Shown here piece after piece: positions 48,521-62,264 of a stretch of 64,000 bases of DNA. Origin of the DNA: Macrotis lagotis (lineage: Eukaryota; Chordata; Mammalia; Peramelemorphia; Peramelidae); assembly GCF_037893015.1 (NCBI RefSeq), contig NC_133661.1, positions 242,584,583 through 242,648,582 on the forward strand, read 5' to 3'. The position numbers and the translations under genes were made by a program. Under the pieces are notes generated by a model that worked only from the letters and a program-made list of their open reading frames with translations, was not told the origin of the DNA and ran no database searches. Position 1 is the first letter of the stretch; the number at the start of each line of letters is the position of its first letter.

Positions 48521-51500
48521 AAGAATAATCATAATACAAAAAGCACTTGATTCCCAAACAAGAAGGGAGGAAAGAATGATTTTTTTAAAGAAAAAATATT
48601 CCACACACTTTCAGAGATGAACAACTAGATGCATACATTGAAGAGGAACAGACAGAGCAGTCAAGGGACACTTTCATCTCTTTTGTTTTTCTGGCTCATT
48701 GATTCCCCTTTATAATTATCTTTGGTGTTATCAAAATAAAAAAATGAATATTGCCTTTTCTTTAAAAAAATGTTTTTGGATTTACTTAAAAAAACAAAAA
48801 TAAAAACAAAAAAAGACGTGCAGTCTGGATGTACGTCATAAATAGACATAGAAAAGAGCAGAAATTGGCTAAGACTGACATATGGGTTATAGTCTCATTT
48901 CCTTTAACTGTAGGATGTTAATCAATGTAATACATGCTTAAAGTAAGTTGCATTTAGGGAAAGTAGAAAAACAGAACAACAAGCTTTGGCTAAGGGAAGG
49001 TTAGCAAAGACAAGAACAGTTTGGAGGTGAGAGGGCAATAGGCAATATTCCACTTCATGCCTGTCCAGTAGGGGCAAAGATCATTCCAAGAATTATGCAT
49101 TGACTAAAAGGGATACTATAGGGGACAGGGAGGTAAAAGATTTAAGAAAGCAAAAGGGATATATACAAGGAAGCACACCCACATTTATTCTCTGCCCAGC
49201 AGTCATGTACTAAATGAATTTCACAGAGAGGTTATAATTTATTGGTGGTTTCAACTTATTCTTTAAGTTTGCAATCAGACTGGAAGCCAAAGGCTGAGTC
49301 AAGAGGAGTGCATGAGTACATATCTAATAAAGGCATAGCATATTCATTTTCAGTGGTTGAGTCTAAAGTATTTTCAGACCAATAAATTCAAGGTCAATAG
49401 TCATAAACCTAGCATATCTTCCAAGAAAAACAAAACAAAACTTCAAACCCCACCCACTTAGGTTGTTCGAAACACTTTGGAAAAAGTGTCCCAGCCTGCT
49501 AGAGCCCTTGGTGGGAAGAGAAAAGGTTGGTCTGGGCTGGGGTGGGAATAAGGAGAAATATGTATCAGATTTTGCCTCTATGCACAATTTACATTGAGAA
49601 AATTTGAAGGGATAGTGAATCATTGGGAATGGCTTATGCCTCTACTGGAAATCTATTCTATGGATCTCTATACTATATCTCTTCTGAGAATATACCGAGG
49701 GCAATTGGTTTAACCAAGGACTGGGAAACCTGGGTAGGCAAACCACAAAGGCAAGACACTCAAGAGGATCTGATTCTGAAAGCCAATCCAGCCATCTTCT
49801 CAGGGCAAATTGGGGTGACTGACAGAAAGAACAAATTGGGTAGATAATGCAGAACTGCAGTCCCTTCTGAAATTTCCCCCTCCTATTAAATTTATCTTTA
49901 AATCTTGAAACAGTTGTGTCCCCATGGGTCAGTCCATACCAAGATTTTAGTCTCTGGTTTGACAATGCTAATCACTACTTTGGAAATTCCACAAAGGGCA
50001 GTTTTTGTAAAAAGAAAAATAGATTATAAAACTTTTAGAGATTTTTTTTCATTCTTTTTTGTCTTTGAATGCTTTATAATATGGCATATGTATTTACTAA
50101 TTACCCTAATAATCCTAAATGTTTCTTCAAAGGATTTAACAAATACATTCTGTAGCATAATTTTTTTTCCAGTATGTAATTTGAAGATCTTTGGTTACTA
50201 TCACATCACAATAAGCCTCCATAATTGGGCTAAGTATCAAACATGATGAGTCAGATTCCTCCAGTACCCACAGATCTGTTTGCTTGGAAGCTCTACCAAC
50301 TATTTGAGGTCATGAACAATTCTGTATAGTAAGTTATTTTTTAAGTGTCAAATTTGCAACCAAAAAACCACTTACAGTCAAGGAAAGTTTGAGTTAGTGA
50401 ATTTTGTTCTTTACACTGATACTTTTAAGTCAAACTTTGAGAAAATATTATGATTTTTATACTCAGGAAAGCAGAGCCCAAAATATCTAACATACTTGAA
50501 CACAGATGTAGCATGAGTTTACTGTCTATATGTTCCTAAGCTTAATGGATCACCAGTCCATAAATACAAGATTCTTTTGATTTCTGATCTAGATCACCAC
50601 AACAATAACTTATGGTTGAATCTAATTGATCCATGTAGACTTCCCAGAATCATAGTTTCCCAGTGCTGAGGGAAATTTTTCTTTGGTTATTTGCAATGGT
50701 TCATTACTATTATGGTTCTTTCATGCTATCTAGATCAACATAGGATGGTGGGAGTAAAACAAATAAAACTAATATATATATATATATGTATAAATGAAGG
50801 TGATTATGAACTTTCCTCCAAACTTCCCACAAAATCAATGCATTATAATAATCATGGAAACTTAAGACTTGAGAAAAAAAGAAACTTAACCAACGAGATT
50901 TCCTTTCCTAGCACTATTCCAGTATTTCAGCTATTAGGGTCTGATCTTACCAGTTGGTAAGTCTTGTTTGGACTTTTTCATGACATAAGACAGAAAAGTT
51001 TGGACCATTCCAAAGACAATAAAGAAAATTTGTAAGCTATGGTAGAAGTATTTGAGTTTCAAAGGTCTTGATTTATAAAATGAAGGTATAGAAGAGTAGG
51101 AGAGAAGTCACATTTCATAGTACTGTTTCATAGAAAGTATTTTGTAGACCTTAAATTCCTACAAAAAATGTGCTAAGTTCAACTGTTATGTTTATTGCTA
51201 ACCTCAATGTTAAATGAATTGCTGATAAGGATTTTATATTTAAAATGTGTTTATCTAACATTATTCCTTAATTATTAAATTCCGGAATATTTGTTCCTGT
51301 ACACAATGGAAATTACCCAGTGTGCAATGAATGCAGCTGATTTAAAATCTTATTGGCTAATGTGGAACTAAGTCACAGCTTAACCAAGGTTCATAACTGC
51401 TATCATCTCTCATGAGAATATTATTTCAGTAAAAACAAAATAAATGCAATAGTTCTCTTGGTTCCTTCAGATCAGAGGCAAAGGATTTTAAAGGTTTTAG

Positions 51501-51544
51501 AGATTTTTTAAGTTCCATTGACTTTATATTTAGCTATACAAAGA

Positions 51545-51725
51545 AATAGAGGGTGAAGCAGTGTGGATAAAGAAAATTGACTTTAAATCAGAAAGTTCTG
51601 GGTTCAAGACTTGGCTGTTATATATTGGCTCTGTGTCGCTGGACAAATCATCCCACCTTTCAGTATTCTGACAACTCTCTTAAGTCTATTAAATTGTAAT
51701 GGTGCTATCTTGCATTGATAAAGTA
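51545..51725 (+). repeat. MIR SINE relic
   Basis: gaagcagtgtggataaagaa, gttctgggttcaagacttgg, ctgtgtcgctggacaaatc. Confidence 0.65.
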
Positions 51726-53147
51726 AGTTTTCTCACCTAATATTTTTTCTGTACTAATGAAATCACAGGTGAAGGCCTTATCCCAAAGATGTAGGTAGAT
51801 AGATAATAATGATGATAGATATATGTCAAGATATATGTCAAGATAAATGAAGAGAAGCTGATTGAATATGATAGAAAGCAAGGTAGTATTGTTGAGAGAA
51901 GTCTATGATATTTTGCCAAGTAGCATTATGAAGACAGTATTTTCTGCACCTGTCATAGAAGACAAGTTAACTCATTGAATTCAATGGAAATGACTTCTAG
52001 AAACTAGGAGAAGGTGGAATACACTGTATACTAGAAAGATAATGGAACTAGGAGTGCCACTCTTCAATTAATAAAACTTTGATCATGGATTAACCATTTC
52101 TCTGTATTTCTGTATTTTCCTGATCTACTTAGTTGCCTAGGACAGATAATTTTTAAGCTCCACAGACAGAGGCTGAACTCCTCATTTTAAAGATAATAAA
52201 ACTGAGTCAGAGATTAAGGGTCTAGTAAGTAGGGATGGTATCCTTTGAACCCCAAAGCAGGGAACTTTCTACAGCATTATATACTATGTGCTAAAATTCT
52301 ATATTTCTTTGACCTCCTGCTTAATTAATGCTTAGTAGTTAGTATGTAATCTTTCTCTCTGAGGATGTGCATATGTGTGTTATGTGATCATTACTTCATA
52401 AGAGTTTATTCTACAGTCAAAATTCATCCACTTGCAGATGACTAGACCCAAATGCACATGGCTAAATCAACCTTGCCAAAAAAAGAGTCAGTTATTAAGT
52501 TCTCTATTAACTATGATTTAAAATTTAACAAAATAAACAACTTTGCCTGAATAAGAAACTACTGTAGGTACCTCTTCTCTCTTTCAAAATGAATAAATCA
52601 AAACTTTAAACATATCTTAAATATTCTACTTTTGAGTGGGGTTGTCATAATTTAACATTTGTAATAAAATAACACTGATATTTAGTATTATTTAGTTAGA
52701 TGATTATTAATAATATTTATAGATATTTTTCCATTTTTCTTCCCTCACAATGGTCCTGTAAGGGAAGTCCTACTGGAATTATCACCATTTTATGAAGAAT
52801 CTAAGACAGAGATTTAGTGACTTGTTCAGCATTAAATAGCTATTAACTGTCTTGTACTTTATTTTCATTGTGAATCTGCCACATAATGATATCCCTTATC
52901 AAGTCAATTGGATTCAGTTTTGAATGGAACTCAATTGAGTCGTATCTTCTTAGTCAAGACAAAGTCTTTCTTTCCTTTCAACAAACATTTACTAAACAGT
53001 TAATTTTATTTAGTACCTACGTCAAGTAAGGTAACTAATACAAAGGAAATAGAAGATTGTTCCTAGAGGTACTTCTACCTCTATTCTGGCAGGTAGGAAT
53101 CATATCTTGATCTTCTGGACTCACAATTAAACCTAGATCATATATAA

Positions 53148-53151
<4 letters not shown>

Positions 53152-53192
<41 letters not shown>
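53152..53192 (+). repeat. (TA)n microsatellite
   Basis: About 20 pure TA units immediately before a SINE tail. Confidence 0.95.
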
Positions 53193-53195
<3 letters not shown>

Positions 53196-53202
53196 GATAG
53201 TT

Positions 53203-53445
53203 GCTGCAAAATCTATTCAGTCCTGTTTGACTCTTTATGACTCTATTTGAGATTTTTTTTAAAACAATACTGGAGTGGTTTGTCATCCTACTCCAGCTTA
53301 TATTACAGTTGAGGACACAGAGGCAAACTGGGTTAAGTGACTTGCCCAGGGTCACATAGGTAGTAACTAAAACTAGCTTTGAACTCACAAAAAATGAGTC
53401 TTCCTGAGTCCAGACTTTCTCTATCCAGGGTACCAACTAGCTATC
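53203..53445 (-). mobile_element. MAR1-type marsupial SINE
   Basis: Antisense: ttcagtcctgtttgactctt, actggagtggtttgtcatcc, gttaagtgacttgcccaggg and reversed head. The 133-codon ORF across it and the TA tract is spurious. Confidence 0.85.
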
Positions 53446-54473
53446 TGACAGCTGACAATACCTTCTTTCTAAAATCACATTCTATCTACTTTGTATATAT
53501 CTTAAATGAATATTTGTATGTATCTTAAATATTGTTTCCAATTTGTCTCCCCTGATAAAATGTGAAAGACTTTTCTTTATATCAGCAACACTAAACATAC
53601 TCCTGGTTTTGATTCCAGCAATAAATGATTGTTGACTTATTAAGCTGTTGAAAATGGCACATAGTACTCAACAACTAATTGTCTTGACAAATGGCTTGGA
53701 TGATATCTTATTTCATTTGCCTCTCTTCTCCTCAAAGTTTCATATCTTGTGTTTTGCATGTAGTTGGTGCTAAATAAGCACATTAAGTATTAAGCTTTCT
53801 GTCTTGGGTTCCTTTTTTCTTTCTCCCCTTATATACTCTGCTCTAAATGGACTGAAGCTCCCCTGAGGTCTAGTCAACAATTCTCATGCAAATTGGACTT
53901 TTCTATCCACAGCTGACTCAAGACTTCCTGAAATCCAATCTGAGAGTTCAACCCTCTTAAGAAATTCAATCTTAGAGTTCACTCTCTTACAAGGGGGCTG
54001 AAATACTTATTACAGACTCAGTCTTTTATCTGTAACCATGCAATCTAAGGACAAAATAATTAAGGACTTCAGGAATCATACTAACAGATTTGCTTATTGT
54101 CTTTAAAAGACTGGAGGAACTGGTCAGGGAAAGGGCAGGAGAGGAGCATTGGTAAGAGTTGATGAAGGAACAGGTATTAAATATATATACTCAACTGTCT
54201 CTGAATCATTTGACTTCGCTTGTGACTAAAGGTTTGGAATACAGCAGTGGAGAAACCATTTTGCCTGATTTAGTGAAAAAAGCACTTTATGATCATGTTT
54301 ATGCAGTTTTTAAATTATTCAAGAGGGTTTATTTTCCTTTTTTTTCTCTCTCTCCCACATGAAAAGTGATCAGCTGTGTCAATGTGGCTAGAACTCAGTT
54401 CAACTGATTTCTTTTTCCTGGGATACATTCCAAAATTGTCATCTTCCTCCTGCATGTTATAAGTGTTATTAGC

Positions 54474-54474
54474 T

Positions 54475-54522
<48 letters not shown>

Positions 54523-54525
54523 ATT
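54474..54525 (+). repeat. (ATACAT)n minisatellite-like tract
   Basis: About eight hexamer units of ATACAT/ATATAC. The Met-Tyr repeat ORF here is an artefact. Confidence 0.95.
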
Positions 54526-55229
54526 TTAAAAAGCTCATGAATCAGAAGAGATGACAGAGTTTGGCAATATTTTTAATTTAAAAGAATCATTACACCTTGA
54601 AGGATTTTCTCCCTATTCATAAAAGTCAGATGCATTTTCAGGGATATGAAACTTTCAGAAGACAAATATAAGCATCCTCTTTCCAACTTAATGGGAACTT
54701 GGCTTATAAGGAAAATCTGCTGAAATTTTGTCCTTAACCCTGAAAAGGCCAACCAAAGATTATTTGAATTCAATTATGTCTTAACTAGCCATTGAACTGC
54801 AAAATTGTTCAAGAAATTACAATTATCTGTGTGAAAAAACCATCATGTTTTATAAAACTGAGATGTTTTCAGGGAAAGTTGTCACTTTCTTCTCAGTGTG
54901 AGATTTAAATGATTTCACAACCACAGAAAAGGCTCACTCAAAGAGTGCTGTTGGAGTAATGTAAATGGAACAGTAGATATGAAAGCATGTGTTCAAACAT
55001 ATGACAAATTATCATTATTTTTTTCTATATAGGTGTGGTCATTGCAGCAAATAATTGTGATTTCATTGGCATGAAAACTCTCCTTTTGAGACTGAGGATG
55101 GTAACTTGAATATAATAGTAGATAAATTTTAGAAAAATGCCTAAGATTCCATAATTTGACCAGAGAGAAGCAAATAGTATCAGAAATGGAATTTGAACTT
55201 ACATCTTCCTAAATCTAATCCTAAATCAC

Positions 55230-55345
55230 TCTGACTTTAAGTGCAGGAGTAAAAATCTGAATTAGAATCAGAGGTCCTGATTTTGAATCCTTGCTCCATC
55301 ACATGGGAGTAATTCCCATCTCTAGATCTCAGTTTTCACATTTGT
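55230..55345 (+). repeat. MIR SINE relic
   Basis: aatcagaggtcctgattttg, aatccttgctccatcaca and ctagatctcagttttcac. Confidence 0.5.
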
Positions 55346-55439
55346 ATATGGGTTTTCCAGAATACCTATATATCCCCTTATTATCTAAACTAATGGTGAA
55401 TAAAAGAATGATTCCTATGGTAAAAAAACAACAACAGTA

Positions 55440-55700
55440 ATAATTAGAATAATAATAGCATTTACATAGTGGTTAGAGGTTTGCAAAGCACAGCATGCAT
55501 ATACATATATGTATGTAATATATATATATATATATATTTATGCACACATAATTTTTTTTATATCCTCACAATCACTGATGAGGTAGGTGTTAACATTTAT
55601 TTCCATTTTGCAAATAAGGTAACTAAGACTGAGAGTTTCACTGACTTGCCCAGGGTCACACAGTTAATATCTGAAGTTAAGATTTAAATTCTGGTCTTCT
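55440..55700 (-). repeat. SINE relic with internal (TA)n
   Basis: agcatttacatagtggttag, ggtttgcaaagcacagcat, a TA tract (about 55518-55538), atcctcacaatcactgatg and ctgacttgcccagggtcaca. Confidence 0.65.
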
Positions 55701-55711
55701 TGCCTGGAGAG

Positions 55712-55970
55712 CCACAACACAATGAATAGAGTGCCAGGTGTAGGGCCAGAAAGAGTCATCTTCTTCATTTCAAATCTGGTCTCAGATACTCATTAGCTGT
55801 GTGATCTTGAGTAAGTCATTTCACCCTCTTTGCCTTCATTTCCTTGGAGAAGGAAATGGCAAACTACTCCAGTAAAAATTCCAGATGGGGTCATAAAGAG
55901 TCACATACTAGTAGGAACAGATGTTTAGCCAAGTGATTGAGCATTTAGCCAAAGAATGACAAAATTATGA
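55712..55970 (+). mobile_element. MAR1-type marsupial SINE
   Basis: Sense copy: cacaatgaatagagtgccag head, caaatctggtctcagatact, ctgtgtgatcttgagtaagt, ggagaaggaaatggcaaact and catactagtagg near the end. Another antisense relic follows at 55975-56150. Confidence 0.85.
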
Positions 55971-56721
55971 TAACTTTAGGGTGAAAAGATTTTAGTAGTC
56001 ATCTATTTTTTTTCCTTTCAACATACAGTAGAAGAACCAAGTCCTTGCTCAAGATCACATGAGTAGTAAATGCCAGAACCAAGATTCAAATTCAGGTCTT
56101 CTGAATCTAAATTCTATGTTCTTTCCACCACTATGCTGTGTTCACAGATTCTACTAGGAAAGGTGTGAAAACAAACTTTTATTTAATTTAAGGAAGATTT
56201 TCAGTAGGATCTTAATGGTTCTCTAGTCAAATTTTGATTTTTCCTGAAAAGTCAATTAATCAGGATCTCTATCCATCCTTAACCCTATCATGAATATTTC
56301 TTTCACTAAATATTCCATTTAATTAATAAGGAAGGGAAAAAAAGCATAATTTTATAAATAAGGGCTTTCAATGGAAAAAAAAAAGAGTGCTTAGTTTCTT
56401 ACATAGTTCAAATTTCTCAACTAGCCAAAGAGCTTTAGAAATACTTTATAAACATACTAGTTTCTACATTTTAATGATTGCCATGGATTCCTGATAAGTA
56501 TATCAATTATTTTTCATATTCTTTTGATCTCTCTCTCTCTTTCTCTCTCTTCATCCCTCTTTCCTTACTTCCCTCCCTCTCTTCTTCCCTCCCTATATGA
56601 TAACTGTTTAGAATTCTTCAATTCCAGAACCATATCCTATTAGGTTATAAAAGTATTTATATTTTGTTAATGGGATTATCTCATTAACAAAGAACAAGGC
56701 TGCAGTTTCACCTGCTTTTTT

Positions 56722-56860
56722 AATGTTTTATTATTTTTCCCAAAGTACATGTAAAAACAATTTTTAACATTTTTTAAAAATTCTGATTTCCACATTCTCC
56801 CATCCCTTCCTCTCTTCCCCCTTCCTGAGACAATAAGCAATTTGATAAAGGTTATGAAGT
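56722..56860 (-). mobile_element. L1 3' UTR fragment, antisense
   Basis: tttttcccaaagtacatgta, aaaacaatttttaacattt and agcaatttgataaaggtta, a recurrent marsupial L1 3' terminus. A CT-rich tract precedes it (56525-56595). Confidence 0.6.
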
Positions 56861-58477
56861 AAAGAACATTGAGAAATATTTTAATTTTCTTTATGTATTA
56901 AAAACAAATCCTGTCATTTTTCTGTACTTTTAAAGTATTCTCCATTCTATTGGTTTTGGTAAACCCCATTTAGCAGTGAGACTGATAACAGACACTCCTA
57001 TTTATCCCCTTGTCTTTCTGTATGTCCTAATCCTAAACCACTCTGGACTTAACAGTAGTTGCTCATCTGCCTGTTCTTCGTCATATCCATTCATCCTTGG
57101 AGTAGGCATGATAGATGCTACTCATATCCAGTAGACTCTACTCCACATCAGATGCTAACAACTCCTTCCTTAAATGCTGTCCTAGTTCCTCCCACCACAG
57201 AAATGTTTTTAAACAGGATCTTGCCCCCTACTCAATCATTTTCTCTTTATCTATGTGACTAGATCAGGCATCTGGCTTGCCCTATTTATTACTGGTAAGT
57301 CTTCTCCACATGGCTGCTTCCCTTGTTTCTTTTTTCCTCCCTAACTGTCCTTGCTATTCTCCTCAGCTCAGCTTGTAGTTATCTCTTCTTCAGTTAATGT
57401 ATCTTCTTAAAAAAAAAGCTCTCTTGTATCTTGTTAAAAAACCTAATCTGTGAAATTTTGTAGTTAACTTGTGAACTTTTACAGCGCCCCTGTGAATTAA
57501 AACCTATGCCTTTTCTTACCCTCCTGAGTCAGAGAGATGATTTTGTTACCCCAAATGAACCACACTGTAGTCCTTTTCTCTGGAAGCAGTTATACATAGA
57601 TGATCATTATTGTCAGATCTTTAGAGAAGTTCTTACATTCTGCCTTCTCCCTTTTTTTATATGTATTCACATAATTTATTGATTTAAAAAATGCTTTACT
57701 CCATATATAAATATTTAACCCTGCTCCCCCTTCTTATACACTTAATGGAATGGTTCACAATTCTTAACCATTTTTTGCACTATGGACCTCTAAGGCAGAA
57801 GAATGATGAAATTATAACCCTCTGCTCAGGAAAAAAGTTTTAAAATGCATAAAAATTATACAGGCTTACAAAGGAAATGAATTATATATTGAAATACAGT
57901 TATCGGAATATTAAAAAAAATTCCTAGATATCCTAAAATCTATGTTCTATCAAACCCAGATAGCAAATTCCTCTCTAAGGCATTTTTCCTAATACTTAAA
58001 GCAAACATCAGTTACAGGCTTCAGGACATTGGGACAAAAATATCACCCAGAAAACATACTAAGCCATAGAGATATAAGATAACAGAGGCAGTGTTAGAAC
58101 AGAATTTAGAAAATATCTACTTCATTTCTCTCATTTTACAAATAACAAAAATGAGGTCCAGAGAGTGGAAATGGTCCCATAGGCAGTGAACTGAGCTGGG
58201 ATCCAAATCTAGGTCTTTAGAAGTCTAACTGTGTCCCACCTGAGAACAGTCTAAATCTGCCATGTACATTTGATGCCTGTAAGTGTCATGTCCCTTCTGA
58301 CCCAAACTCATAATCCCCTTTTACTCATCCTATGTACATTAATATATTCTCTTTGATTTCATATTTGTTTGTATGTCTAAGTTTCTCCTATAATACTACA
58401 AGTTCCTTTGGGGATAATGTAATGTCTCATTTATTTTTGTTCCCCCTTTCTAAAATCGAGCAAACTACATTGTGCAC

Positions 58478-58700
58478 TTGTTCAGTTATTATCAGACATA
58501 TTTGACTCTTTGTTACTTCATTTGGGGTTATCTTGGCAAAGATACCACTGGAGTAGTTTGCCATTTTCTTTTCCAACTCATTTTATAATTGAAGAAACTG
58601 AGATAAACAGGGTCACAATGATTTGCCCAGGATCACACAGCTAGTATTTTATGACTCCAGTCCTGGCACTCTATTCACTATGCCACCTAGCTGCTCTCAC
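58478..58700 (-). mobile_element. MAR1-type SINE, first of a tandem pair
   Basis: Antisense: ttcagttattatcagacat, actggagtagtttgccattt, gatttgcccaggatcacaca and head ctatgccacctagctgctc. Confidence 0.85.
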
Positions 58701-58794
58701 AGTATATAATAGGAGCTAAAAAATTTTTGTTACATGAATAATTGAATGAATGAATAAGTACAATCTGTATGATGACATGGCAAAGAAGAGCTAT

Positions 58795-59025
58795 TAGTGC
58801 TCAATCCTTTCAGTTGTATCTGATTCTTCAAGACCTCATTTAGGGTCTTGGCAAAGATACTAGAGCAATTTGCCATTTTCTTCTCCAGTTCTTTTTACAG
58901 ATGAGGAAACTGAGGCAAAAAGGGACACGTATTTTTCCCAAGGTCACACAATAAGATTTAAATACAGTAAAATAAGTCTTCCTGCCTCCTGGCACTCTAT
59001 TCACTGTGCCTCTAACTGCCCCAAT
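58795..59025 (-). mobile_element. MAR1-type SINE, second of a tandem pair
   Basis: Same orientation, about 95 bases further: ctttcagttgtatctgattc, gatgaggaaactgaggcaaa, and head ctattcactgtgcctctaac. Confidence 0.85.
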
Positions 59026-59569
59026 GTCATAGGAGTTGTATATTATGACATCCAGCTTCATTCCTACAAATTTTGCCTCTGATGATACCAGAATGGGATA
59101 GGGCCTAGGCTGCTATTAGCTAGCATATGTTCTCTATTGCTGCCTCTGGATATAGTGCAATAGCCAGGTAGCTAGAGGTGGCAGCTGTAGGCCAGGGCAC
59201 AGAGGAAAGGAAGAGGTCCTATGGGTACAATCTGATGTAGCCTATGTAACTGAGTAATAGAGACAAATCAAAGTGGAAAGATGCCACCCTCAGGAATAAC
59301 CCACAGCAGAAAATGGTTCTGTATTTTAACCTGGAAGCAATCTTCATTTTAAAGCTATTTCTAGTAACCCACAAACAAATTTATATGTTCAACATGCAAG
59401 AATCTAAAATCAAGGACCTGATGTATGTGGAGCCTAGAATAAAACAAATAAATAAGTTTCATCTCTTATACTTTAAGTGACTAATAACATGAGGTAACTA
59501 TCAATGTAAAAAATGATAATCTAACATAACAGTGTCATTTGGTATATGTGTTCCAAAAAGAAATCAGCT

Positions 59570-60480
59570 ATCATTTATCATGTGCCTATTTTGTGCCTCA
59601 CACCATGCTAAACTTTAAAGACACAAAACCCAGTTTAAAAAAACTGATATTTGCTCTCAAGATGCTCATAATCTAAAAGGGAAATCAACATGAAAACACC
59701 TAAGAACAAGCAAGGTATATATAGTCCAAAATGAGCACAGTTTCAAAGGAAAGGGAAGATTGACGAGTGGGAAAAGTTTTTGTACAACGTGAAACTTTAG
59801 CTATTATATTTGGTTTTTTTTTTAGTTTTTGCAAAGCAAATGGGGTTAAGTGGCTTGCCCAAGGCCACACAGCTAGGTAATCATTAGTGTCTGAGGCTAG
59901 ATTTGAACTCAGGTACTACTGACTTCAGGGCCAGTGCTCTATCCACTGTGCCACCTAGCTTCCCCTTTAGCTATTAAATTTGAAAGAAGACAAGGAAACT
60001 AGGAGGTGGAAATGAGAAGGGAGAGAAATACAAGTCTGGGGACAGTTAGTGAAAATTCATGGAGTTAGGAAATGGAGTTTCTTTTCTACAGAACAGTAAA
60101 GGGCACAGCATAATTGAACTGCTAGGGAGTAAGGTGAGAGAAGACCAGAAAATTTTTAAAAAATGGATCAGGTTATGACAGATTTTAAAAATCCAAATAG
60201 ATGATGAACTATTGAATTTTGTGAATATGGGGGCTGATTTAATCAAATCTACACATTAAGTAGGTCAATTTGACAGCTAAATGGAGGATGGATTGGAGTT
60301 GGGAAAGATCAGGCTGAGAGAACATCCAGCAAGTTATTTCAGTAGTCTAGACATGCATGGTGTTGGAGAGAGGTGTTATGAAGGTAGAAATAAGATTATT
60401 TTGCTACTGATTGGATATGAGGGATGCGAAAGAGGAGTTGAGAATTTTACCTAGATTGTGAGCATATGTTGTTATGAAGC
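59570..60480 (+). repeat. Ancient interspersed repeat, split by a WSINE
   Basis: 59570-59710 and 60010-60480 give the same order as 1595-2330 (ggaggatggattggagttgg, atttcagtagtctagacat, actgattggatatgaggg). The WSINE at 59813-59964 was inserted later. Confidence 0.55.
59813..59964 (-). mobile_element. WSINE1-like SINE with 18-bp target-site duplication
   Basis: Antisense SINE with T-rich tail and the core ggttaagtggcttgcccaag. Flanked by CTTTAGCTATTATATTTG (59795-59812) and CTTTAGCTATTAAATTTG (59965-59982), one mismatch. Confidence 0.95.
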
Positions 60481-61053
60481 TGGTGATACTCCTGCCAGCA
60501 ATAGGGAAATTAAGAGGAGGGGAGAATTTCAGGGGGGAAAATCATGGATTCCATTTTGGACACAATGAATTTAAGAAGTCTATAGCACCTAATGTTCAAG
60601 ATATCTAATAAGTAGTTGGGCATCTGGAGGTTAGGAGAGATGGAGGAAAGAAGAGCATCTGTGGAACACCCACCATTATGGGGCATGACAGGCATGATGA
60701 TCCAGCTAAAGAGACAGAGAAGGAGGAGAAACAGTTGAGCAGTTTCATAAAAACCTAGAGTGAAGAAGAAGAGGGTGATGGACAGGGTCATAGGTGGCAG
60801 AGAATTCAAAAAGGATAAGGACTGATAAAAGGTCATCAAGCTTATTAATTAAAGAAGCATTAATAATTTGGGAGAACAGTTTTGGTTGAATGATGAAGTT
60901 GAAAGTTAGGTTGCTATAAAAGTTAAGAAAAGAAGAGAGAAAGGGAGGTGGAGACATCAATTGTATATGATTTTCTCAAGAGTTTAGCCATTAAAGAGAG
61001 AGATATGGGATGATGGTAGAAATTATATGTGATTGCCAGAGAAAGAAGGCAAG

Positions 61054-61056
<3 letters not shown>

Positions 61057-61109
<53 letters not shown>
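61057..61109 (+). repeat. (TA)n microsatellite
   Basis: About 26 pure TA units. Confidence 0.97.
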
Positions 61110-61111
<2 letters not shown>

Positions 61112-61774
61112 GGGTTAATCAGTCTATAAACATTTAGTAAGCCATACTGTGTGTCAGATACTATGCTATGCACTGGGGAAATAAAGATAAAAATGTTTGC
61201 TCTCCCACTGGGTCAAGTTCAGCATTACTTAGTTATATAACATTCTACCAAAGTTAAGCATTACAGATCTGAGACCCCTGAAAATAAAGATAAATAGAAA
61301 TTATTGATTTTAGCCCTGCCTCTACCACTAACTAGCTTTGTGGTCTTTAGCAAAGCCTTTGTTTCTTTTGATATCATTTTTCTCATGCTTTGAGAGGAAG
61401 AATTGGTTAAATTAAGTCAATGGTTTAGAACTGAAAGGAAACAGAGAGACCCTCTAAGCCAAAGGTATCAAATTAACAACCTAACGGTGAGGGAGTTCCA
61501 GCAGAACCAGCTTAAATTTGATTTGGAAAATGTTTAACAACAAAAAATACATGATAGATAATGCTAATTTGTTGTTTTATAAAATAATTGGTGGATCTTG
61601 GAGATTCCTTTGTATTTGAGTTTTATACAATTGCTCTAAATCAAGGGTTCTTAATCCCTAAGGGGTCTATGGATGTATTTCAGGGGATTCATAAACTTGG
61701 ATGGAAAAAATAACTTTATTTTAATAACATCTAACTAAAATTGATCATTTCCTTCAATTGATAAATATACATGA

Positions 61775-61776
<2 letters not shown>

Positions 61777-61837
<61 letters not shown>

Positions 61838-61893
61838 CTTTCCCAAAGTACCAAAGGGACCCATTTCTCTCTCTGTCTCTGTTTCTATCTGTA

Positions 61894-61958
<65 letters not shown>

Positions 61959-61968
61959 CTCTTCTCTT

Positions 61969-61999
<31 letters not shown>
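61777..61999 (+). repeat. Compound microsatellite (AT)n ... (CT)n ... (AC)n
   Basis: (AT) 61777-61832, (CT) 61900-61953 and (AC) 61969-61999 with short spacers. Overlapping low-complexity ORFs in four frames are artefacts. Confidence 0.97.
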
Positions 62000-62264
62000 G
62001 ACAAATACATAAGAACTCTGTCTCTAAGGAGAATCCTTCATTTAATAATTTGATAGATTAGAAAACAGGTACCCAGAGGCATGAAGTGAGTTGCTAAAAT
62101 CATAGAGGTAGTAAGAAATGAAAGCAGAATTTAAATCGAGGACTTCGGGTTCCAAATTTAGTGCTTTTCCCACCATACTAGTAATCCCTTAAGGGTACCT
62201 CTATCCCCCAAATTCTATGAATTTAATCTCTGTTTCTAATATAGATCAGATCAAATCAGTAGTA

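Noticed and set aside
53035-53436. 133-codon minus-strand ORF
   Set aside because: Spans a (TA)n tract and a MAR1 SINE; no family resemblance.
61731-62061. Tyr-Ile and Ser-Leu repeat ORFs in several frames
   Set aside because: Translations of (AT)n, (CT)n and (AC)n microsatellites.
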